Below are positions 1 to 5,727 of a stretch of 7,577 nucleotides of DNA, piece after piece (the stretch's first letter is position 1; every line of letters begins with the position of its first letter). This DNA comes from Burkholderiales bacterium (GTDB lineage: Bacteria; Pseudomonadota; Gammaproteobacteria; Burkholderiales; Casimicrobiaceae): NCBI GenBank assembly GCA_031283405.1, contig JAITBX010000099.1:1-7577 (forward strand). The letters are read 5' to 3'. Below the pieces are notes generated by a model. It saw nothing but the letters and a program-made list of their open reading frames with translations, made no database searches and had not been told where the DNA came from. The position numbers were made by a program, and so were the translations under genes.

Positions 1-85
1 CTTTGGCCAGCAAGGCCTCGTTATCCATGTTCAGCAGTTGGTATTTCAGTGATGAACTGCCGCAGTTGACGACCAGAACTTTCAT
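1..85 (-). CDS. ackA: Acetate kinase, N-terminal 28 codons (partial at window edge)
   Basis: Acetate kinase interconverts acetyl phosphate plus ADP with acetate plus ATP in the cytoplasm. Only the first 28 codons are present; the rest lies beyond the left edge. The visible N-terminus begins MKVLVVNCGSSSLKYQLL, which contains the NxGSSSxK signature at the start of the ASKHA-fold acetate kinase family. The ATG at 85-83 is preceded by a strong ribosome binding site, AAGGAGG on the minus strand (100-94), with 8 bases of spacing, so the start is secure. It lies 27 bases downstream of the pta stop codon on the same strand, the classic pta-ackA pairing, so the two are almost certainly co-transcribed. 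Identification rests on a short but diagnostic motif plus the neighbour. Confidence 0.93.
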   Translation of the reverse strand, partial: MKVLVVNCGSSSLKYQLLNMDNEALLAK

Positions 86-93
86 ATTTAACG

Positions 94-100
94 CCTCCTT
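94..100 (-). promoter_or_regulatory. Ribosome binding site of ackA
   Basis: The minus strand reads AAGGAGG here, 8 bases before the ATG at 85-83. It is a near-perfect anti-16S match inside the 27-base pta-ackA gap, and it supports efficient independent initiation of ackA within the operon. Confidence 0.85.
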
Positions 101-112
101 GGTGGTAATCGG

Positions 113-1123
113 TTATAAGCCGCCTTGCGCCTGTGCGGCGGTAATCAGAATCACGCTGACGATATCTTCGGCGGAACAGCCGCGCGACAAATCATTGACC
201 GGTTTCGCAATCCCTTGCGTGATGGGGCCGATCGCCTGCGCTTTCGCCAGCCGCTCGGTCAACTTGTAGCCGATATTGGCCGAATCCAGATCGGGGAAAA
301 CCAGCACGTTCGCTTTGCCGGCGACGGGGTTACCCGGCGCTTTGCGCTCGCCGATCGAGGGAACAATCGCCGTGTCCAACTGAAACTCGCCGTCCACTTT
401 CAAATCCGGCGCTGCCGCCTTGACGAGTTTCACGGCTTCCAGCACCTTGTCCACATCCGCGTGCTTGGCGCTGCCCAGCGTCGAGTGCGACAACATCGCC
501 ACCACCGGCTCGCCTCTCACCAATTGCCGATAGGAAATCGCAGCGCTCAGCGCGATCATCGACAACTCTTCCGCCGTCGGATTTTGCACCAGCGCGCAAT
601 CCGAGAAAAGCAGCGTACCGTGATTGCCGTACTCGCAATCGGGAACGACCATGATGAAACACGACGACACCAGCTTGACGCCCGGCACCGTTTTCAGAAT
701 TTGCAAACTGGGACGCAGCACATCCGCCGTCGCGTGGATCGCGCCCGACACCATACCGTCGGCGATGCCTTCCTTCACCAGCATCACGCCGAGATACAGC
801 GGGTCTTCGCGTAAGAGCCGCGTCGCCTCCTCGGCCGTCATCCCTTTCGATTTGCGAATTTCCACCAGCTTGTCCACCAACTCGCCCATCCGCGCGTAGT
901 TGGCGGGGTCGATAAACTCCGCGCTGTCCAGATTCACATTGAGCTTCAATTCGGCGGCCTTGTCCATGATGGCTTTGCGATCGCCGATCAAAATGATGCG
1001 CGCCAGCTTCTCCGCCAGCACCGTATGAGCGGCTTGTAAATTCCTCGGCTCAAAAGACTCCGGCAAAACGACGGTTTTCAAATCGGCCTTGGCGCGTTGC
1101 TTGATACTATCGAGAAAATGCAT
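113..1123 (-). CDS. pta: Phosphate acetyltransferase, short form
   Basis: Phosphotransacetylase interconverts acetyl-CoA plus phosphate with acetyl phosphate plus CoA. With acetate kinase it forms the reversible acetate pathway. The 336-residue protein is the short, single-catalytic-domain form, close in length to the archaeal and Gram-positive enzymes. It lacks the N-terminal BioD/DRTGG extension of the roughly 700-residue enterobacterial protein. Visible family blocks are GMVSGAIHATADVLRP (residues 123-138), the central SDCALVQNPTAEE, PGNPVAGKANVLVFPDLDS (263-281) and KPVNDLSRGCSAEDIV (307-322). By alignment from memory with the Methanosarcina enzyme, Arg137, Ser313, Arg314 and Asp320 match its active-site residues. 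The ATG at 1123-1121 has an AAAGGAG site just upstream. The gene leads the pta-ackA operon and is divergent from the restriction-modification gene. Function is confident; metabolic direction cannot be read from sequence. Confidence 0.96.
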   Translation of the reverse strand: MHFLDSIKQRAKADLKTVVLPESFEPRNLQAAHTVLAEKLARIILIGDRKAIMDKAAELKLNVNLDSAEFIDPANYARMGELVDKLVEIRKSKGMTAEEATRLLREDPLYLGVMLVKEGIADGMVSGAIHATADVLRPSLQILKTVPGVKLVSSCFIMVVPDCEYGNHGTLLFSDCALVQNPTAEELSMIALSAAISYRQLVRGEPVVAMLSHSTLGSAKHADVDKVLEAVKLVKAAAPDLKVDGEFQLDTAIVPSIGERKAPGNPVAGKANVLVFPDLDSANIGYKLTERLAKAQAIGPITQGIAKPVNDLSRGCSAEDIVSVILITAAQAQGGL

Positions 1124-1260
1124 GTTGTCGCTCCTTTCGTTGATTGGAAATGGTCCCGGCAGGGTTCAAATAGTTGCGGAAAACGAACATCTCTGCGGGA
1201 TTTTCCCGAAAGCTCTGCGCGAAAACAGCGCCCTATTCATTCGCCGCGTAACGTTCAGCG

Positions 1261-1289
1261 TTTGTACACCAGCCCTGCACGAAAATCAA
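1261..1289 (-). promoter_or_regulatory. Candidate sigma-70 promoter for pta-ackA
   Basis: On the minus strand TTGATT (1289-1284) and TACAAA (1266-1261) are separated by exactly 17 bases, matching the -35 and -10 consensus at four of six positions each. Transcription would start near 1254 and give a leader of about 130 bases before pta. This is a pattern match only; no operator was recognised. Confidence 0.35.
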
Positions 1290-1324
1290 CCGTACCGGCT
1301 TTGTGGTTACCGCCTGCTTCGCGC

Positions 1325-1332
1325 ATTATAAT
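1325..1332. promoter_or_regulatory. Symmetrical ATTATAAT with a -10 hexamer on both strands
   Basis: ATTATAAT contains TATAAT on the plus strand (1327-1332) and again on the minus strand (1330-1325). It could serve as a -10 element for the restriction-modification gene, about 95 bases upstream of its ATG, and possibly for pta. I found no good -35 at 16-18 bases on either side, so activity is uncertain. A weak alternative for the plus strand is TTGATT at 1350-1355 with TCTACT at 1373-1378. Confidence 0.35.
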
Positions 1333-1413
1333 CATCATTAGTGCGTTTTTGATTTCAGCCCTCAAAACCTTTCTACTTTCTAATCTGCAAAAAATCGACA
1401 CATTCCGCTCAAC

Positions 1414-1418
1414 AAGGA
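1414..1418 (+). promoter_or_regulatory. Ribosome binding site that fixes the restriction-modification start
   Basis: AAGGA lies 8 bases before the ATG at 1427. It supports that codon over the many upstream in-frame positions, because the open frame runs back into pta. The protein from 1427 begins MQLSWEMIQDKALHFSKRW, which fits the usual N-terminus of MmeI-like enzymes. Confidence 0.75.
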
Positions 1419-1426
1419 AAAGAAAA

Positions 1427-4384
1427 ATGCAACTTTCATGGGAGATGATTCAGGACAAAGCCCTCCATTTCTCCAAACGCTGGAAAGACGGGCGCGACGA
1501 AAAATCCGAAGCGCAGAGTTTCGTGCGTGATTTTCTGGCCGTGTTCGGCGTGGAAGACGCCGCCGCCGTCGGACGTTTTGAAGAGCGCGCCCAACGCAAA
1601 AGCGGGCGCGGCTTCATGGATTATTTCTGGTCGCGTCAACTCGGCATCGAAATGAAAAGCCGCGGCAAAGATTTGGAAGAAGCGCTGAATCAACTCATGG
1701 ATTACGTCGTTCATCTGCCCGCCGACGACATGCCCGAACTTCTCATGGTCAGCGACTTTGAAACCATCCTTCTCTATCGCCGCGTTTCCGGCGACAAACG
1801 ATTGTTCAAGAGCAAAGACCTGCATCGCCACGTTCGCCGCTTTGCCGCGCTTGCCGGTTTTGAATCCACCCGCGACATCGAGCAGCAACAAGAAGTCAAC
1901 GTTGCCGCCGCTCTCAAAATGGCGAAACTGCACGATGCCCTCAAATCGCACGGCTACGAAGGGCACGACCTCGAAGTCTATCTCGTTCGCCTCCTGTTCT
2001 GCCTCTTTGCCGAAGATACCGGCATCTTCCCGCAGCAAGCCTTTCTGAACTACGCTGAAAACTCCAAAAGCGACGGCAGCGATTTGTCCGAGCGTCTGGC
2101 GCGGCTCTTTGAAACCCTCAATCTTCCCGACAACGCCCGCGCCAAAAAAACATTGCTGTCCGCCGACCTCAAACAATTCCGTTACATCAATGGCGGCCTG
2201 TTTGAAAATCCCCTGCCCTTCGCCGAGTTCAACTCCAAAATGCGTGACACCCTTTTGGAGTGCAGCCATTTCGATTGGAACGCCATCTCTCCGGCGATCT
2301 TCGGCGCGATGTTTCAGGGCGTGATGGACAAAGAAGAGCGGCGCGAATTGGGCGCGCACTACACCAGCGAAGAAAACATCCTCAAACTCATCAACCCGCT
2401 GTTCATGGATGCGCTATGGGAAGAATTCAATCGCATCAAAACCAACCCCGCCGCGCTCGACCGTTTCCACGAAAAAATCGGCAGTCTGAAATTCCTCGAC
2501 CCCGCCTGCGGCTGTGGCAACTTCCTCATCATCACCTACCGCGAACTGCGTCGGCTGGAACTTGAGCTGCTCAAAATGAAAATCAAAAGCAGCCAAAAAG
2601 TGCTGGACATCGAATCCATGCTCAAAGTCAGCGTCGAGCAATTTTACGGCATCGAGCTGGAAGATTTCCCCTGCCAAATCGCCACCGTCGGCATGTGGCT
2701 GATGGATCACCAAATGAACCAGCGCGTTTCCGAATACTTCGGTCAATACTTTGCGCGCCTGCCCTTGACGAAAAGCGCCACCATCGTCCACGGCAACGCG
2801 CTTAGAGTTGATTGGGAAAGCATCGTGCCGAAAGAGGAATTGAGCTTCATTCTGGGGAATCCGCCGTTTGTAGGAAAGAAAGAGCAGACTCCAACGCAAA
2901 AAGAAGGTATGCAAACCGTGTTCGGTGATTTAAAAGGCGTAGGTAATCTCGACTATGTTTCTGCGTGGTATAAAAAAGCCACCGAAATGATGAAGGGCAA
3001 ACAAACCCCCGTCGGCTACGCCGACACTCCCTTTCAAAAGGGGGCAATCCGTGCCGCGTTTGTTTCCACAAATTCGATCACACAAGGCGAGCAAGTAGCA
3101 ATTCTATGGAAGCCCTTGTTTGAACAGCACCACATAAAAATCGACTTCGGCTATCGCACCTTCAAATGGAGCAACGAAGCGAAAGGCAAAGCCGCCGTCC
3201 ATTGCGTCATTGTAGGATTCAGCACAGGGTATAGCGGGGAAAAGCTTATATTTGAATCTGTAGATGACACAAGTCGCAAGACAGTTAGACCGATGCTTGA
3301 ACTAGCCATAAAAATAGCTGAAAGTCCATATACCCAAATGGCAGCGAAGATGGCTGATAGCTCTGCGTATAAACAAGCTATGGAAATAGCTAAAAGTCCA
3401 TATGCCCAAATGGCAGCAAAAATAGCTAACAGGCCAAAGAGTGTTAACAACATCAACCCGTATCTTATCGACGCGCCGACTGTTTTTGTTGAAAGCCGCA
3501 ACACACCGATTTGCAATGTTCCCGAAATTATTACAGGCAGTCAAGCAACGGATGGTGGGAACTTTTACTTTGACCAAAATGAATATAATGATTTTATTTT
3601 TAAAGAGCCTGCTGCAAAAGCGTATACGCGCAGAGCTTTTGGTGGTGAGGATTTTATAAGGAATAAGTCGCGTTATTGTTTATGGCTTGTTGATGCTTCC
3701 CCAAATACGTTGAAGCAGATGCCGCTTGTTTTGGAGCGAGTGGCAAAGGTTAAAGAGTTTCGCCTTGCCAGTTCAAAAGAAGCCACAAAACAATGGGCTG
3801 ATATGCCTACCAAGTTTACTGAGAACCGACAACCTGATACGGATTTCATCGTGATACCAAAAGTGTCATCAGAAAACAGGCGGTATATCCCCATAGGTTT
3901 TTTGTCGCCGGATGTGATATGTAATAACACTCTCAAGATTGTTCCGAATGCCACGTTGTTTCATTTTGGCATTTTATCTTCGAATGTACATAATTCGTGG
4001 ATGCGAGTTGTTGGCGGAAGAATGAAAAGCGATTATCAATATTCGAATACGCTTGTCTATAACAATTTCCCCTGGCCGAACGCCGACGACGATCAAAAGA
4101 CTGCTATTGAAGCATTGGCGCAAGCCGTTCTCGATGCGCGGGCGTTGTTTCCCGACAGCAGCCTCGCCGATCTCTACGATCCGTTGACGATGCCCAAGGA
4201 ACTTTTGAAAGCGCATCAAAACCTCGACCGCGCCGTGATGAAACTCTACGGCTTTTCCAAAGACATCGCCGAACCTGCCATCATCGCCGCGCTGATGGAG
4301 CGCTATCAACAACTCGCCGCGCCACAACAAAACTTCGATGAGGCTTTCTCCGCGCCTCGGAAAAAACGCGCAAGAAAATCGTAG
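1427..4384 (+). CDS. MmeI-like single-chain type IIL/IIG restriction-modification enzyme
   Basis: The 985-residue protein combines DNA cleavage, adenine-N6 methylation and target recognition, as in MmeI (919 residues). The order seen is as follows. An N-terminal nuclease carries Asp65, nine residues, Glu75-Met-Lys77, the exact D-X9-EXK spacing of MmeI. A helical connector spans about 150-300. The methyltransferase core has GAHYTS (309-314), motif I FLDPACGCGNF (356-366) for S-adenosylmethionine, and motif IV NPPF (478-481). The predicted target-recognition domain runs from about INPYLIDAP (676-684) to about 880, followed by a helical C-terminus with a basic tail (RKKRARKS). The start at 1427 is chosen from AAGGA and family fit. 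Oddities are a 13-codon palindromic insert (about 528-539), a 24-residue tandem repeat (627-674) and an AT-rich recognition segment. All key motifs are intact, so it is probably active. The recognition sequence cannot be predicted by eye. Confidence 0.93.
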   Translation: MQLSWEMIQDKALHFSKRWKDGRDEKSEAQSFVRDFLAVFGVEDAAAVGRFEERAQRKSGRGFMDYFWSRQLGIEMKSRGKDLEEALNQLMDYVVHLPADDMPELLMVSDFETILLYRRVSGDKRLFKSKDLHRHVRRFAALAGFESTRDIEQQQEVNVAAALKMAKLHDALKSHGYEGHDLEVYLVRLLFCLFAEDTGIFPQQAFLNYAENSKSDGSDLSERLARLFETLNLPDNARAKKTLLSADLKQFRYINGGLFENPLPFAEFNSKMRDTLLECSHFDWNAISPAIFGAMFQGVMDKEERRELGAHYTSEENILKLINPLFMDALWEEFNRIKTNPAALDRFHEKIGSLKFLDPACGCGNFLIITYRELRRLELELLKMKIKSSQKVLDIESMLKVSVEQFYGIELEDFPCQIATVGMWLMDHQMNQRVSEYFGQYFARLPLTKSATIVHGNALRVDWESIVPKEELSFILGNPPFVGKKEQTPTQKEGMQTVFGDLKGVGNLDYVSAWYKKATEMMKGKQTPVGYADTPFQKGAIRAAFVSTNSITQGEQVAILWKPLFEQHHIKIDFGYRTFKWSNEAKGKAAVHCVIVGFSTGYSGEKLIFESVDDTSRKTVRPMLELAIKIAESPYTQMAAKMADSSAYKQAMEIAKSPYAQMAAKIANRPKSVNNINPYLIDAPTVFVESRNTPICNVPEIITGSQATDGGNFYFDQNEYNDFIFKEPAAKAYTRRAFGGEDFIRNKSRYCLWLVDASPNTLKQMPLVLERVAKVKEFRLASSKEATKQWADMPTKFTENRQPDTDFIVIPKVSSENRRYIPIGFLSPDVICNNTLKIVPNATLFHFGILSSNVHNSWMRVVGGRMKSDYQYSNTLVYNNFPWPNADDDQKTAIEALAQAVLDARALFPDSSLADLYDPLTMPKELLKAHQNLDRAVMKLYGFSKDIAEPAIIAALMERYQQLAAPQQNFDEAFSAPRKKRARKS
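3006..3044 (+). repeat. 39-bp in-frame double-hairpin palindromic element inside the restriction-modification gene
   Basis: The element opens with CCCCC (3006-3010) and closes with GGGGG (3040-3044), which can pair. Inside are a perfect hairpin, GTCGGC-TAC-GCCGAC (3011-3025), and a second one, CTCCCTTT-CA-AAAGGGGG (3027-3044, one G.T pair). Its length is 39 bases, exactly 13 codons, and it is read through as TPVGYADTPFQKG. From memory, MmeI-like proteins pass almost directly from the lysine/glycine turn here to the strand ending in AFVSTNSI, so this looks like inserted sequence. Double hairpins of this kind are normally intergenic. Confidence 0.7.
3305..3448 (+). repeat. Two-copy 72-bp (24-residue) in-frame tandem repeat in the restriction-modification gene
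   Basis: Residues 627-650 and 651-674 are tandem copies, starting AIKIAESPYTQMAAK and AMEIAKSPYAQMAAK. At DNA level 3308-3360 and 3380-3432 match at 44 of 53 positions by my count, and the copies then diverge. Each copy looks built from a degenerate 12-residue (36-base) sub-unit of the form xKIAxSxYxQxA, giving roughly three and a half sub-units. The segment is probably helical and sits between the end of the methyltransferase core and the first conserved strand of the recognition domain. Loss or gain of a unit would keep the frame. Confidence 0.85.
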
Positions 4385-4390
4385 GGGTTG

Positions 4391-4436
4391 CCCTCTCCCG
4401 CCCTTCGGGCACCCTCTCCCGTAAACGGGAGAGAGG
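4391..4436. repeat. Double-hairpin intergenic repeat, possible terminator, after the restriction-modification gene
   Basis: Six bases after the TAG stop come a 10-base direct repeat, CCCTCTCCCG at 4391-4400 and 4412-4421, a small hairpin GCCC-TTC-GGGC (4400-4410), and a perfect 8-base-pair hairpin CTCTCCCG-TAAA-CGGGAGAG (4414-4433). The first copy of the direct repeat could pair with the same G-rich arm instead. There is no T-run, so it resembles a REP-like intergenic repeat more than a canonical intrinsic terminator, although it may reduce read-through or protect the transcript end. Confidence 0.65.
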
Positions 4437-4441
4437 CGTCT

Positions 4442-4470
4442 TGACGGGCGGGTTTCAAACCCGCCCGTCA
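4442..4470. terminator. Perfect 14-bp inverted repeat between convergent genes, likely bidirectional terminator
   Basis: TGACGGGCGGGTTT (4442-4455) and AAACCCGCCCGTCA (4457-4470) are perfect inverted copies around a single C. The repeat begins one base past the lysC stop on the minus strand and also lies downstream of the convergent restriction-modification gene. Symmetry and placement suit a shared transcription stop. The internal TTT/AAA would form the loop, and no strong U-tract follows on either strand, so termination strength is uncertain. Confidence 0.65.
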
Positions 4471-4471
4471 T

Positions 4472-5716
4472 TCACGCCGGCGCTTTATCCAGCTCGAACG
4501 CTTTGTGCAGTATCCGCACTGCCAGTTCGAGGTATTTTTCTTCGATAACGACGGAGATTTTGATTTCCGAGGTTGAGATCATCTGGATGTTGATTCCCTC
4601 TTCGGCCAGGGCGCGGAACGCTTTCGAGGCGATGCCGGCGTGGGTGCGCATGCCGATGCCGACGACGGACACTTTGCAGATGTTTTTGTCGCCGAGGATG
4701 GTTCGCGCTTTGAATTTGCCGGCGTCGTGTTCGCGGTTGAGCACGGCCAGCGCTTTGTCGAATTCGGTGTTGTTGACAGTGAAGGAAAAATCGGTGTGGC
4801 CGGATTCGCCAATGTTTTGCACGATCATGTCCACGTCGATGTTGGCGTCGGCCACCGGTCCCAGTAGGGTATAAGCGATGCCCGGACGATCTTCGACGCC
4901 CATGACCGATATTTTGGCTTCGTCGCGCGCGTAGGCGATGCCTGAGATGATGGCTTCTTCCATGACTTGATTCTCCTCGTAGGTGATGAGCGTGCCGGGG
5001 GCGTTCGACTCGGGGTCGTCGAGCGATGAGAGTACGCGCAATTTCACTTTGTATTTTCCGGCAAATTCGACGGAGCGAATTTGCAAAACTTTGGATCCCA
5101 GGCTCGCCATTTCGAGCATTTCTTCGAAGGTGACGGTGTCCAGCCGGCGCGCGTCGTGAACGATGCGCGGGTCGGTGGTATAGACGCCGTCAACGTCGGT
5201 GTAGATTTGGCACTCGTCGGCTTCCAGCGCCGCCGCCAGCGCCACTGCCGAAGTGTCGGAACCGCCGCGCCCCAGCGTCGTCACGTTGCCGTCTTTATCC
5301 ACGCCCTGAAAACCGGTGACGACGACGATCACGCCGTTGTCCAGATCACGTTCGATGTTGCCACGATTGATGTCGAGGATGCGCGCTTTAGTGAAGGCGC
5401 TGTCGGTATGAACGCGCACCTGACCGCCGGAATAGCTTTTCGCTTTGAGTCCCATCGCTTGTAGCGCAATCGCCAGCAGGCCGACGGTCACTTGTTCTCC
5501 GGTCGAAGCGACGGCATCGAGCTCGCGCGGATCGGGATGATCGGACAATTCTTTGGCCAATCCCAGCAAGCGGTTGGTTTCGCCGGACATGGCGGAAAGG
5601 ACGACGACCATCCGATTGCCTTGCCTGGCGTGGTAAGCCACGCGACGGGCAACGTTGCGAATGCGCTCGATCGAGCCTACCGAACTGCCACCGTATTTCT
5701 GGACGATTAACGCCAT
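4472..5716 (-). CDS. lysC: Aspartate kinase, monofunctional, with C-terminal ACT domains
   Basis: Aspartate kinase phosphorylates L-aspartate with ATP, the first step toward lysine, threonine, methionine and diaminopimelate. The 414-residue length is that of the monofunctional, ACT-regulated class (Pseudomonas, Bacillus AKII and Corynebacterium type), not a fused homoserine dehydrogenase. The kinase domain shows KYGGSSVG (7-14), SAMSGETNRLL (41-51), TTLGRGGSDTSAVALAAAL (146-164) and YTDVDGVYTTDPR (172-184). Two ACT repeats follow from about residue 262, with segments such as GESGHTDFSFTV and MISTSEIKISVVI that normally bind the lysine/threonine effectors. The ATG at 5716 is 11 bases after the fabF stop with only a weak GAGTG site overlapping that stop, suggesting translational coupling. 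A strong internal site precedes Met252. Function is confident; effector specificity is not resolved. Confidence 0.97.
   Translation of the reverse strand: MALIVQKYGGSSVGSIERIRNVARRVAYHARQGNRMVVVLSAMSGETNRLLGLAKELSDHPDPRELDAVASTGEQVTVGLLAIALQAMGLKAKSYSGGQVRVHTDSAFTKARILDINRGNIERDLDNGVIVVVTGFQGVDKDGNVTTLGRGGSDTSAVALAAALEADECQIYTDVDGVYTTDPRIVHDARRLDTVTFEEMLEMASLGSKVLQIRSVEFAGKYKVKLRVLSSLDDPESNAPGTLITYEENQVMEEAIISGIAYARDEAKISVMGVEDRPGIAYTLLGPVADANIDVDMIVQNIGESGHTDFSFTVNNTEFDKALAVLNREHDAGKFKARTILGDKNICKVSVVGIGMRTHAGIASKAFRALAEEGINIQMISTSEIKISVVIEEKYLELAVRILHKAFELDKAPA
4961..4978 (-). promoter_or_regulatory. Candidate internal translation start for an aspartate kinase beta subunit
   Basis: On the minus strand GAGGAG (4978-4973) lies 9 bases before an in-frame ATG (4963-4961), Met252 of LysC. 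Translation from it would give a 163-residue protein starting MEEAIISGIAYARDEAKI, essentially the two ACT domains. In Corynebacterium glutamicum and Bacillus subtilis an internal start at the corresponding place makes the regulatory beta subunit of an alpha2beta2 enzyme. The match in position and start sequence is suggestive, but the purine-rich site also simply encodes Glu-Glu-Asn. Confidence 0.5.
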
Positions 5717-5727
5717 GTTGGAATCAC

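Larger units (their letters stand above)
1124..1426. other. Divergent intergenic region between pta and the restriction-modification gene
   Basis: These 303 bases separate the divergent pta and MmeI-like genes. I see no convincing gene. The methyltransferase frame stays open leftward through here and even into pta, but the translation is low-complexity and unlike the family. The region holds the pta ribosome binding site, a candidate pta promoter at 1261-1289, a small hairpin (CGGGA, TTT loop, TCCCG at 1196-1208), the octamer ATTATAAT at 1325-1332 and an AT-rich pyrimidine stretch leading to the plus-strand start. No separate controller-protein gene of the kind found beside some restriction systems is present. 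Confidence 0.7.

Noticed and set aside
1153..1180. A GGTTCAAAT string resembling a tRNA T-loop
   Set aside because: The flanking bases do not form a T-stem, and no acceptor, D or anticodon stems could be placed around it.
1097..1426. An in-frame 110-codon upstream extension of the restriction-modification protein
   Set aside because: It overlaps the start of pta on the other strand, translates to low-complexity sequence unlike MmeI-like N-termini, and the ATG at 1427 has a proper AAGGA site and family-like sequence.
1436..2359. A 307-codon minus-strand open frame opposite the restriction-modification gene
   Set aside because: It lies wholly antisense to conserved nuclease and methyltransferase motifs; its sequence is the complement-frame shadow of a GC-rich gene, with no recognisable domain.
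3305..3448. Possible CRISPR-like repeat array
   Set aside because: There are only two main copies, directly abutting without spacers, in frame inside a conserved coding region; it is a protein repeat.
3151..3577. Antisense frames with hydrophobic repeats such as LLAIFAAIWAYGL that look like membrane segments
   Set aside because: The hydrophobic pattern is the complement of the AAKIA/SPYAQ tandem repeat in the real gene, so it reflects the repeat and not a membrane protein.
3974..4471. A 165-codon minus-strand open frame crossing the convergent intergenic region
   Set aside because: It is antisense to the C-terminal domain and runs through the terminator hairpins; Arg/Gly-rich with no family resemblance or ribosome binding site noted.
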